Assembly (NCBI GenBank): GCA_001592805.2 | Contig: CP051139.1 | Location: 3,224,001-3,288,000, forward strand | DNA from: Peltaster fructicola | Lineage: Eukaryota > Ascomycota > Dothideomycetes | Direction: 5' to 3' | DNA length: 64,000 nucleotides | In this document: piece by piece, positions 1 to 10,200 of the stretch | How positions within the stretch are numbered: the stretch's first letter is position 1 | How the letters are laid out: every line of letters starts with the position of its first letter | Notes under the pieces: generated by a model | Seen by the model: the letters and a program-made list of their open reading frames with translations, nothing else | The model's database searches: none | Told to the model about the DNA's origin: nothing | Position numbers and translations under genes: made by a program

Positions 1-308
1 CTCGACCCAGATGAGGCTGATGGTATGCGCAATCTTGTATCTCCTGTGCATAATGCTAACTTGACATAGAAATCACCGACGATGTCAGAGATGAGTGTGC
101 CAAGTTTGGTACGGTGGTGGAAGTCAAGATGCCTCGACCAACACCTGGAGATCGTAGCAACGCTGGCATAGGCAAGATCTACATCAAGTTCGGTGATTCA
201 GACACTGCCCAGAAGGCTTTGGCGGCACTCGCTGGACGTAAGTTTGCTGATCGTACTGTCGTGGCCACTTTCTTCAGCGAAGAGTACTTCAATCTTAATG
301 CATGGTAA
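1..308 (+). CDS. U2AF2: U2AF large subunit (U2AF65/Prp2-like), C-terminal fragment
   Basis: This is the 3' end of the splicing factor that binds the polypyrimidine tract and helps define the 3' splice site; the gene begins left of the window. A short exon (1-22) is followed by a 47-nt intron (23-69, GT...AG, branch site TGCTAAC at 54-60) and the last exon (70-308). Joined, it reads DPDEADE, then ITDDVRDECAKFG, ending KFADRTVVATFF and YFNLNAW. This matches the third, UHM-type RRM of U2AF65, where the DVRDEC helix and the GRKFA(N/D)R segment are conserved; that domain contacts SF1/BBP. The family is certain from these motifs, while the upstream RRMs and RS region cannot be seen. Confidence 0.93.
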
Positions 309-732
309 GGAGCATTGAGGAAGGCCGTTCATGAAGGCTGTTGTGCCGCAGAAGAAGCATGAAAGGAGTCCATCAGGTCTGCTCTAGGTTAAGCTGCACG
401 ATGTGTGGCATTTGTAACATAGCGTAACGACAGCTTGCCTGTGCGAAAAGCGTCCATCGAAACTGCTTGCAGAATTGAGTGTAGCCATGACATTGGCTGT
501 GTTTCATAACGACAATACGGAATAAAGCTGCCTGTTCTTCACAGGCTCCAGGGTCCAGGCTTAGAGCGTCACTTGTTTAGACGACTGAGCCTCTCCATCC
601 ACGTACTTTTCACATTTCCTTCATTCCTGCATTCACCTCTACCTCAATAGAACCCGGAGCTTTTCTCATCCCACGTCATCAGCTCTCGACTCCTTACACA
701 TAGCTGAAGAGCTCTTACGATCAGCTTCAATC
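309..732. other. intergenic: U2AF 3' region and SEC9 promoter
   Basis: This stretch lies between two tandem plus-strand genes. The second half is rich in short pyrimidine runs, as expected for a fungal core promoter and 5' leader. I see no coding frame, RNA gene or strong repeat. Confidence 0.5.
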
Positions 733-2152
733 ATGCCTTTCGGTCGTTCAAAGAAAGATGGAGACGATCTAGATTCGAAGAAAGCATCTCTTTTCGGTGG
801 TCGATCGAGTGGTTCTTCCAAGAAGACATCATCACCTGCTCCTGGCTCTGGCAACCCATACGCTAATGCCCCAGCATCTGGAAACCCTTATGCGAATGCG
901 CCAGCTTCTGGCAACCCTTACGCAAATGCTCCTCAAGCAGGCAATCCATACTCGAACGCAAATGCGGCACATGACCCATATGCTCCTGGACCACCGACAG
1001 GCGCGTTTGGTAACATGAGCTTGGGCAATGGGTCTGCACCACCACCAAGCTACAGCGGAAGCAATGGACACCAGCACAGGGACGAGAAGAGCCCTGTGCC
1101 ACCAGGAGGCTATGGAGGTGGACCACGCTATCAAGACACAGGTTACAGTGCCAGCAATGGTTATGGCAGCGACCCGTATGGGAACTCATCGAGATCCGGA
1201 CCATCTGGCTACGGCGGTATGGGAAGAGACAATAAGCAGGACATAACGAGCCCAGACGAAGGCAGAAGTGCGTTGTTCGGGGACGCTCCGCAGAGAGCTG
1301 CCCAGCAGCCACAGGAGCCACAACAGGATACCAGCTATGGCAACAGCGGTGGCTACGACTCGACAGAGCTTGCAGGTGGTTACGGCAGTGGTCCCGCAAG
1401 GGAACTGACGGCTGAAGAACAAGAGGAGGAAGATGTGCAGGCTGCGAAGTCGGAAATCAAGTTCATCAAGCAGCAGGATGTTGCCTCAACACGTAATGCA
1501 CGACGTCTGGCTGAGCAATCCGAGCAGATAGGACGAGAGACACTGGCTAGGTTGGGACAACAGGGAGAGCGCATCCACAACACTGAACGAAACTTGGACA
1601 TGGCGTCTAATCAGAACCGACTGGCTGAGGAGAAGGCCCGCGAGCTGAAGACACTCAATCGCAGTATGTTCGCTGTGCATGTTGCAAACCCGTTCACAGC
1701 AAGGAAACGAGAGGAAGCAGCAGTCGCCATCGCTCTGGACAAGACGCAGCGTGAACGTGCACAGGCTGATGCGACTCGTGCTGCTGCGCACAGCAGTACT
1801 GCGAGACAAGCGCAACAACAACGAGATTTGCGAGGCAACGTGATACGACCGTCCGCACGCAACCTTGCTGAACGCGCCAAGTACCAATTCGAGGCTGATA
1901 GTGAGGACGAAGCTATGGAGAACGAGATTGACGACAACTTGTGAGTACGATTTGCTTCATATCGGACGGATTGCTGACATTGTTCTCAGGGAGGCCATCT
2001 CTCGTGGTGTCAGTACCTTAGGAGCACTTGGCAGAGCCATGGGCGAGGAGATCGAAAGCCAGAATAAGCATCTGGGCCGTATCTCGAAGAAGACAGACAA
2101 GGTTGATGACCAGATCGCTGTCAACAGAGCAAGACTGGACCGTATCAGGTAG
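733..2152 (+). CDS. SEC9: SNAP-25 family t-SNARE Sec9
   Basis: Plasma-membrane Qbc-SNARE that pairs with syntaxin (Sso) and synaptobrevin (Snc) to fuse exocytic vesicles. Exons are 733-1940 and 1990-2152, with a 49-nt intron restoring the frame DDNL-EAISRG; the product is 456 residues. The start is the first ATG and gives the usual basic MPFGRSKK opening. A long Gly/Pro/Tyr/Ser-rich disordered N-terminus includes four tandem 10-residue GNPYANAPAS-type units (about residues 40-79). Two SNARE helices follow: Qb from about 235 (EIKFIKQQDVAST) and Qc at the C-terminus (GVSTLGALGRAMGEEI to VNRARLDRIR). It lacks a palmitoylated Cys cluster, as in yeast Sec9. The second exon carries most of the Qc heptads, so the intron must be removed for function. 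Confidence 0.95.
850..969 (+). repeat. four 30-nt in-frame repeats in SEC9
   Basis: Four consecutive 30-nt units (850-879, 880-909, 910-939, 940-969) encode GNPYANAPAS, GNPYANAPAS, GNPYANAPQA and GNPYSNANAA. The units differ mostly at third codon positions, so the peptide is kept while the DNA has drifted. The last unit is the most diverged. Confidence 0.9.
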
Positions 2153-2305
2153 ACACAACATCAGATGAGCAACGAGCTGAACGAAACATGACAGGCGAAA
2201 GCATACAGCTATGCTGCACATACACAGGATAATGCACATAATTCAGAATGAAAAAGTCTTCGATATACCAGCTGCTAGAAGTGCAAAGTGATCGAGGCAA
2301 TGAGA

Positions 2306-3574
2306 TCATGCCGTTCTCGCGATCTTCTTATCAAGCGTATCGTACTTGGGCAGAGGAAAGCCTTTGTCAGACTCTTCGCCGCCACTACCACCACCAAACA
2401 CTTTCGACACCTTTGACACCAAAGGCAGGATAGCAGAGACCGCGGACACTCCAGCTTCAAGTGCCCAGAGATGCCACTTGGAAGCTGGATGCGCTATTCC
2501 TGGCACGAACGATGGTACGTCTTGGACTTTCTCTGTGTATTTGTGGAACTTGGCTTCGTATGCATCGAATGCCTTTTGAGGCTGCTCTCCCGGCTGAAGC
2601 TCAGCCAGCTCGCCTGCTAGAACGTATGCACCTAGGATTGCAAGTGTTGTTCCCATACCAGTGATCGGAGTAGCGGCGTGAGCAGCGTCGCCGAGACAGA
2701 CAACGCGGCCGGTCGACCATTTCTTCATCTTGATCTGTTGGAGCGCCTGTAGGTAGAAATCGGGAGAACTGTCAATAGCATCCAGAAAGCGCTGAGTCTG
2801 CCAGCCAGTGCCTTCGAAATGATGCTTGACGAGCTCGATCTGTGTCTTTTTGTCTCCGCGGACTACGCGCTCCCAGGTCTCCTTTTCATCTTTATCGAGA
2901 GGCATCTTGGTCAAGCATACTCTCATTGTTCCATGAGGATCAGGCCTCAGCGAGCTGACTCGTGACTTCAATCCCCAGTATATATACCACCATTCTGTGT
3001 CTTCAGCTTGCTTTGGGATCGTCCAGTAGCCGCAATATGCATTCCGGTCCACGATCTTGATAGATTCACTGGAGAATGCAAGCTTCCGCAGTGTTGACCA
3101 CTGTCCATCTGCAGCGAACGCTATGTCGTATTCATTCGTCTGGTCATTACTCAGCTTGACCTTGACTGACTTGTCATCGTTCGAAATGAGCTCCTGAATA
3201 CTCGTCTCGAACAAGATCTCCACATTAGGGTGGTCCTTGACAGCATCGTAGAAGAGCACAGCAAGATCTCCTCGCAGGATCTCGAGCTCCCTCGTAGGAC
3301 TCATCTCTTCTGGGCCGGCTGGAAACTTGCCGATCTCCTTGCCAGCTCGGTCGAGGAAGATAGTCCCCTTCTCAGTGGTGTTGTTTTTTCGTACCTCTTC
3401 GTGGAGTCCCATCTTCTTCAGCACCATCACCGCACTACCTGAGATATCAACATTCTGTCCTTGAGCCAGCTGGCTCTTGCTGCGTTCGAGTATGGTAACC
3501 TTGATATCAAGCCTCGCGAGAAACCAGGCGAGCGCAGAGCCAGCAACTCCCGCGCCAGAGATCAGAACATGCAT
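2306..3574 (-). CDS. FAD-dependent aromatic-type monooxygenase
   Basis: A class A flavoprotein monooxygenase of 422 residues in one uninterrupted frame. The N-terminus carries the Rossmann dinucleotide motif GAGVAGSALAW (residues 7-17) followed by the acidic residue in ILERS. The second FAD-binding motif is LGDAAHAATPITGMG near residue 295, where the GD contacts the riboflavin ribose. The fold and length match salicylate-hydroxylase/TetX-type enzymes that hydroxylate small aromatic substrates with NAD(P)H and O2. The substrate cannot be read from sequence. There is no signal peptide; the N-terminal hydrophobic strand is the FAD-binding beta strand. It converges on SEC9 with 153 bp between the stops. 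A perfect TGACGTCA palindrome sits about 125 bp upstream of its start. No biosynthetic cluster partners are adjacent. Confidence 0.88.
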   Translation of the reverse strand: MHVLISGAGVAGSALAWFLARLDIKVTILERSKSQLAQGQNVDISGSAVMVLKKMGLHEEVRKNNTTEKGTIFLDRAGKEIGKFPAGPEEMSPTRELEILRGDLAVLFYDAVKDHPNVEILFETSIQELISNDDKSVKVKLSNDQTNEYDIAFAADGQWSTLRKLAFSSESIKIVDRNAYCGYWTIPKQAEDTEWWYIYWGLKSRVSSLRPDPHGTMRVCLTKMPLDKDEKETWERVVRGDKKTQIELVKHHFEGTGWQTQRFLDAIDSSPDFYLQALQQIKMKKWSTGRVVCLGDAAHAATPITGMGTTLAILGAYVLAGELAELQPGEQPQKAFDAYEAKFHKYTEKVQDVPSFVPGIAHPASKWHLWALEAGVSAVSAILPLVSKVSKVFGGGSGGEESDKGFPLPKYDTLDKKIARTA

Positions 3575-5048
3575 GATGGGAATGGAGAAGGAGAGCGGAA
3601 TGAATTTGCTGATACCTTACCTGCTCGTGGTCTATAAGGACATTGTTATACTGAGCGTCGTATTCGCCAAATCGTGCTACCGCATAGTAGTTGTGGGATG
3701 ACGTCAAGGATGAATGATGGGAAGAATATCAGCCGAGTTGGCTACATTACAAGACCTTGAGAACGTGGGAAGTAGAGTTGGAAGGAGCCACGACTAAGAG
3801 AGCTGCACAAGCAATTTGTCGTTGTCATCTTCGTAGCCAATTTGTGTGTGGACCAAGGATGCTCGTCAAGAGCAGACGACATCGTTCTGACAGCAAGCTT
3901 TCCAGGGTCTGTGTTCAGTGGAGAGGGACAAGTGACATTCAGTGCCTGTAGATCCGTGGGTAGTAGTACCAGGAAGATGGGTGAGTCCCATTGCGGTGCT
4001 AGGAGCCTGGAATATCCTCAACTTTGTGCGTTGAGTACTGTATGCCACAGCAGCCGGTTTTGATCGCGCAGCTTGCAGACGAAGCTTTATTAGTGCTGAA
4101 GATCCTGTGGCCACCACGAGTGGTGTGTGGCGTAGGCTCGTAGCTCGCCACTTCTCGATGGTCTACTCTTTGGCTGCAACACTGTGACCCAGTGCAAGCT
4201 GTGCCGACACTTGAAAACAGTCGCGATTCAGCGATATGTGTTACAGAGTATGTTGGCGACCATGCATGGATGCTGTTTCATCTCTGCATAGAACGAGTCA
4301 AAGCGACCGTACTACGCATGAGCGACGTACCATGGAGCCGCACGATCAAGTTAGATGCATGTCGATCTGTGCGCGGCGTAATCGAAATGTGTTGCTGCTC
4401 TCCGGCGGCGCTCGCTTTCAGGCGCCCTTCACCTGGATCTTGATGCAGTCGAACGAAGTGAACGTATATCGTCCACGAACACCTGTAATAGTTGTGGCCG
4501 TGCAGTAGCTAGTTGTTGTTGTAAACTCACTACCGCAAGCGATGTGGGCACAACCTCGAAGGTTCCAAAGTGCTTGCAGCAGAAGGAATTCCCCACTCCG
4601 CAAACAGAACATGGAACACTGACGATGTGCCAGCCATCACTTTACGCGGCCGCATACTACTACTACTTGTCTACATGTCTAGTGCCGGCTTGCCACGCAA
4701 TCTGCTCGTAACCCATGCACGGAAAGCTGACATCCTTCTTCTCTTGGCAGAGCTGCCCTCTATCATCAAGCACCACCGGTGCGCACTCCTCACTTCAACC
4801 TCAACCCGCCTGTACAATAACCTCAAGCAGAAAAGTCGCTCGTTTGTGCAGCATCCACACCCTAGCTCATATCCACTCGTCAGCACTGCTCGCCGCATAA
4901 TCGACTGCATCAATTGATCTTCCACTATCAACCTGATCGGATTCAAGCTTTGCGAATCGCAAGCTTACAACGCAGCACGCCAGATTTCCTGCTCGACACT
5001 ACTGTGTCCAACCACACGCGCTAGCAACCCAGTTTCACATCACAAAGC
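3575..5048. other. 1.5-kb divergent intergenic region
   Basis: The region lies between the divergently transcribed FAD monooxygenase and DUF2406 genes. It holds a TGACGTCA site near 3699. The open frames here (for example 4236-4508 and 4570-4917) have no domain, no splice logic and random-looking composition. The last few hundred bases are probably the 5' leader of the DUF2406 gene. Confidence 0.5.
3699..3706. promoter_or_regulatory. CRE-like palindrome TGACGTCA
   Basis: A perfect 8-bp bZIP (ATF/CREB-type) palindrome, about 125 bp upstream of the FAD monooxygenase start codon. Binding is inferred from the motif only. Confidence 0.4.
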
Positions 5049-6320
5049 ATGGACCAGCAGCGACAACCACCAGCTTCGCCATCGGGCGCTCCTCGCGCAG
5101 GCACTCGAAGCTTCTCCTTCCGAAGCGACAAGAGCGGCAACTCGTCGGGCAGACAGCAGAATATCGATGATCTGACTGATTCGCCGCGCGAGAAGGAACG
5201 TCGGGATAGCATATGGAAGGCTGACAGCAAGGCTAACCCCAATGCCGCCCTTAGAGAAGCTCAACCTGGAGGTATGTTTCAGATCAGCAGCACTGTCTTT
5301 CTGACCTCTTGCACTCTGACCGCTATCCTTGCCCATTACCATCACTTTCGACCATGTCGATCGTTGTAACTACATCGCCGAAGGCCCCAGCTAAAGCCAT
5401 TGTTACAGAGATCAATCTTCTTGAGAAGACGACCATTGAGCCACTACGCAGCTTCCAACACCGAGACACTCGCGGCAATGTCATCAGTAAGTCCAGCTAA
5501 GGTCTCCTTGTTGCGCTGAGGCTAACCTCTCTCTCAGCTGATCCAGATCTTTCTAACCCGACCCGTCCGCGTATGGAGCGACCACTGGACACTATTCGAT
5601 CATTCGAGAAAGCTATTGACAGTGGTTACAAGAGGAGGACCATGATGAGAGGAGGTGAGCAGCTGTAGCTCGGGAGTGAGAGAGCAAGAGCTGACACATC
5701 TCAGAATCATACAACGAGCAGAATGCAAGCCGACGCAATAGTTACATTGGCCGTAAGATACCTCATCGCGAAAGACGAGAAGCATACTAACGCAAACGGC
5801 GGCAGCCCATGACAACGGACGACAGTCACAGATGGGAGGTGGCGGAGGATACTACAACTCACCCCGAAGAGGCGAGGACTTTCAACAACATGGTCATGGC
5901 CAGCAACGTATGCGCTATGGCCAGCGTATGCAGTCCGACTCTGCTATTATGCGTGGTAATTCCGGGATGTACCCACAGCACGGTTACCACCCATCACACG
6001 ACACAGTCGGCACCAATGGCTCCGACAGCACCGGACCATGGGGCAACAGCACAGGTCCAAGTAGTGAGAACAGTTCGGTCGACCGCGTGCAAGGCGCTGC
6101 ACACATGAAGGGATACGGCCAGGACGGTGGTCATGATGCTATCGATGAGAATGGTGCGTATCAACAGAACGGCTACGGTCGACCAGAACAACGTCGTCCT
6201 ATTGCTCTCGGTAACTCCGGCCCACCTCCACCACCACAAAAGGGTCTGCCGACTGTCCCTCGACCAGAGCCTGAAAAGAGGAAGTCTTGGTTGCAACGTC
6301 GCTTCAGCAAGAAGGGCTAA
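5049..6320 (+). CDS. DUF2406-type fungal protein
   Basis: A five-exon gene (5049-5271, 5391-5486, 5538-5654, 5705-5752, 5806-6320) giving 332 residues. The joined N-terminal half reads KANPNAALREAQPG-AKAIVTE, then LRSFQHRDTRGNVI, then DPDLSNPTRPRMERPLDT. This is the conserved pattern of the fungal DUF2406 family, whose biochemical function is unknown. The C-terminal half is disordered, rich in Gly/Asn/His/Gln and Pro, and ends in a basic tail (KRKSWLQRRFSKKG) that could bind membrane lipid. The first intron (119 nt) is the only one in the window longer than 53 nt. Every junction restores the frame and the last exon joins an open frame to the stop, so the model is good although the family call is from memory of the motif. 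Confidence 0.78.
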
Positions 6321-6527
6321 GCGAGTGGCTGTCCTGGACGTATCAACCGCATTAGAAGCACATCTGTTGCTTCACCAAGCAAACATGAACACATCGAAAG
6401 CGATGACTTGCCATCACATTCGACGGAGTAATTTGGACTGCGTAGCAAGGAAGCATAGCTCGCGTATAATGACCATTCATCGGCCGAGCACTCAAAGAGC
6501 AGGCTTCGAATACAAATCCTCACTCGA

Positions 6528-6942
6528 TCACAAGGACTTTTTCTTGCTCTCTTCTGCTGCCTTTCGCTCGTCTTGATCCTCGTTAAAAGCTACCACGACG
6601 TAGCCAAGGAGCACGACGTTCGCCATCACTGCTGCTAGCCCTCCGGCGTACGTGGCGTTGCCTGTACTTTTGTGAGCTTGACCTCGAGTGTTGCAATAAG
6701 CCTACCTCCGAAAACGTTGTTGACTGTCAGGAAATAGCTGCCTATGGGCACAGTGACCATAGCAAAGGTGAATCCCAGCAGTTTCGCGATCACATGACTG
6801 TAGAGTCTTATTAGGCTTGAGCTGAATACAACCCAAGTACCTACCCAGGGACAGCAGGCGAGATGTTCGACTTTTGTCCATCTCTGAGCTCATCCTGGTC
6901 CAGGTGAGTCTTCTCTTGCGATGTTATCCTTCTTGTCGTCAT
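6528..6942 (-). CDS. VMA21: V-ATPase assembly factor Vma21
   Basis: A small three-exon gene missed by simple ORF calling: exons 6845-6942, 6706-6797 and 6528-6661, with introns of 47 and 44 nt. The 107-residue product starts MTTRRITSQEKTHL and continues KSNISPAVPGHVIAKLLGF. It has two membrane helices (around FTFAMVTVPIGSYFL and the AAVMANVVLLGYVVVAF segment) joined by NNVFGGNATYAGG, and a Lys-rich end (KKKSL). This is the Vma21 pattern: an ER-membrane chaperone that assembles the V0 sector and recycles by a C-terminal dilysine-type signal. The gene converges with the DUF2406 gene (207 bp between stops) and diverges from FUN30. Confidence 0.92.
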
Positions 6943-7290
6943 GTTGTTGCAGAACGCAGGGCCATTATAAGAAGGAGGGAGGTCCTAGTTTGAGCCGCAC
7001 GCCCTGGCCTTTGGTGACGTCCTGCCCAAAAAAGACTCGGACGCGCTCCCTCGCGTCAATCTTTACTTCTATGTTCACCTTGAAAACCACTCCATTCATC
7101 TATCATACACCGGCCGCCTCTGCTATGATGCTTTTCTCTTTTGGTAATCACTGAACGTTCACAGTCCTCGCATCACTGGTTGATTGCGTTTTGTTTGTCC
7201 TTTGAAGGATTAAAGGAGCAAGTGCCTGGCATTGTTGAACTCGATCTCCCTCGTTCTTGCGCGAACATTTCTGCTTTGGCAGACGCTATC
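6943..7290. promoter_or_regulatory. VMA21/FUN30 divergent promoter
   Basis: A 348-bp shared upstream region. It contains TGACGTC at 7015-7021 and a small upstream ORF, ATGATGCTTTTC... to TGA, at 7125-7154 (nine codons) ahead of FUN30. The remodeller's frame is open upstream to 7141, but only from a TTG codon, so the leader from 7155 is taken as untranslated. Confidence 0.5.
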
Positions 7291-10200
7291 ATGGCAGACA
7301 GTGACCCAATATCGGAGGCTTCGCCTTCTGCAAAGAAGAGAAAGCTTATGAATGGCTCTGCCGCGAGAACCTGGTCCTCCGATAATGATTCAGGTGACGA
7401 CCTCTTCGACCACGAGACTATCGCTACGGTCCCACTAGCACGACCGCTCGCAGGTCCTCAACGCCAACGCTCCAGCCAAGACGCCCGCTCGCGAGAGTTC
7501 TCATACATCACACAGCCAACACAAGCTCGCACACAGTTCACAAATGTCAGCCAGTCACCTTCGCAAGATGTACAAGTCCACCGTTCTTCGCCTCCAGTTG
7601 CGACTCCGCAACGTATGGCACCACCACAGCCTATCACCAAGGCACCATTCTCGAAGCCTTCCGGCCTGCTGGCAGGTGTGGCTAGCATGGCTCCTAGGGG
7701 CACGATCCTACGACCTCCAGCTGCACGACCGAAAGAGCCAGCCGATATTGATAGCGATATGTCGGATCCGCCTGTCGAACACAGCTCTGATGACGAGGGG
7801 CGAGGCTTGACCTCAAACATCAAGCCTACACAATTCACAAAAGGAGGACACGGGATAGATTCGTCGCCAAGAGAGGTGGTGAGAGACTCTCCTCAAGCCC
7901 GAGCTGCCGAGCCACCACCGAGCATGTTCAGCAAACTCGTTGGCCAATTCAAGCACCAGCAGTCCGACGACATGACCAGCTCATACGGCAGCTCTTCTCG
8001 TCCACCACGACCTGCTCCACGAATCAATTCCGCAGTAATGCAACCACTATCTGCATCTCCAATCCAAACTCTCGACGACATTGAGGACTTTCGCCTGCGC
8101 AATAAGATCGAACGAATGCAAGCGGTTCTTGGCGCGAATGTACCTGTCGCTCGTTGCTATGATGCACTACGTCGAAAGCACTCCAACTACGAAGACGCTC
8201 TCAATTTCCTTGTCGACGAGGGCGCGAGGGAGGCAGATCTGACCGATGATCTCGCACCGTCACCGTTCAAGCAGGCACAACGTGCTAAAGGAGTCGCGCA
8301 TAGCGTAATCTCCCAACAGTCCTCGAGCCAACCAGTCAAGGCATCAACGAAACAGAACCTGAAGGGACCTGTGCAATCTATTTCTGCGAGATACGGTATG
8401 AAAGCGGGAGGCTTCAGCGACAACACTACTGTGCCGAGGAACGATGTGGTACAGATCTCGAGTGGTTCGCAAGAGGATGTTGTCAGACCGGAAAAACGAC
8501 TGCTCAAGAACCATCGTCCTCGACAGCCATCACCCGATTACAAAGCCTCCGCCAGACGACTTGTCAAGAAGAACATCGTCGCTGATGAATCTGACGAGGA
8601 AGAAGCAGCGCACACGCCAGAACCAGAAGTGGTGACTACAAGCTTCGACCAGAGAGTCTTGGACTTCTTTAACAATTCTGAGATTCAGGACATTATTGAC
8701 CTCACTGACCACGCTCAGGAGGACGTCGAGTTTGTGGCTGGTCAGCGACCTTTTCGAAACCTCGCTCAGATTCGTAAGATTGTCAGAGCAGCCTCTGGAC
8801 CCGTCAAGAAGGGTCGAGGCGGCGGCAACCGACACAAGCCTATCGGTGAAAGAGTGCTTGACACATGCGAACAGATGCTTGCAGGCTATGAAGCTGTCGA
8901 CGATCTGGTCAACGATTGCGAAAAACTTGCGAAGCCTATCAAGGAGAATCTCAAGGCATGGGGCATCGGTGCAGCAGCTGATGGCGAGTTACGTCTTATG
9001 AAGCTAGAAGAGCTACACGATTCTGGCATCGGCACGCCCATGAGCTCTAATAGCGACGGCTCGAAGAAACAGAAGTCAATTGACTTCCTCAAACAGCCAA
9101 CCAATATGGGTCCCGATGTGGTCTTGAAAGATTACCAGCTTGTCGGTCTTAACTGGCTTCATATGCTATACGAGGCTCGCACATCATGCATCCTAGCTGA
9201 TGACATGGGTCTTGGCAAGACTTGCCAGATCATCGCTTTCTTGGCGCAATTGCAGCTTGAAGCTGTCGACGGTGTGCATCTCATCATTGTGCCAAGCTCG
9301 ACACTAGAGAACTGGCTACGAGAATTTGAGCGCTTTGCGCCCTCTATGAAGGTTATTCCATACTACGGTCCACATACTGAACGGCCGTACCTGCAGGAGC
9401 AGATCGAAGAAGAACGGGACTCGATCGACGTTATTGTCACAACGTATGAAATGGCCAAGACTGACAATAAATTTATGCGCAGACTCGGGCCGGCAGTGTG
9501 CGTCTACGATGAAGCTCACGTACTTCGAAATCCTAAGTCGGATCGATACGAGAAGCTCATGCGTATTGAGGCTGACTTCAAGATCCTCCTCACTGGCACG
9601 CCCTTACAGAACAACTTGCTCGAGCTAGTCGCCATTTTGGCATTCATTATGCCTATTCTTTTCAACAAGCAGCGAGCTCGACTAGACTATATCTTCCAGC
9701 ATCGAGCGAAGACCAACGACAGCTCTCATAGTGCCCTTCTCTCCCTCCAGCGCACGCAGCGAGCACGTTCCATGGTCACCCCATTCATCCTTCGTCGAAA
9801 GAAGGCCCAAGTTTTAGAGCTGCCAAAGAAGCACTCCCGAGTGGAATACTGTGAGCTCACAGATACACAGGTCGAGATGTATGGCGTTTTACAAGAGTCC
9901 GTGCGCAAGGCCTTCGAAGAACGTGAGGCAGGTATCAAGAAACCGCGTGGAGTCAAGCGACAGCATGGTAACATGCTCATGGACCTTCGCAAAGCTGCAA
10001 TCCATCCACTGCTTCGACGGCATCTCTACAACGACAAGAAGATCGACAAGATCGTCAATACACTGATGAAAGACGAAGAATTCGCTGGCAATCCAAAGGA
10101 CATGATCGTCGGCTATCTTACTGGAGACGCTTCACGATCTGGCTCCCTCAATGGCAATGACTACTGTTTGCACCAGTTCTGTGCTGAGCGACCAATTCTC

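Noticed and set aside
863-1399. 178-codon open frame antisense to SEC9
   Set aside because: It is produced by repetitive, low-complexity SEC9 coding sequence and has no family match.
4570-4917. 115-codon plus-strand frame upstream of the DUF2406 gene
   Set aside because: No domain or codon bias; it lies in the likely promoter and leader of that gene.
7141-7290. Upstream extension of the FUN30 frame
   Set aside because: The frame opens on TTG and has no ATG before 7291; the extension is not conserved-looking and overlaps a promoter region with an upstream ORF.
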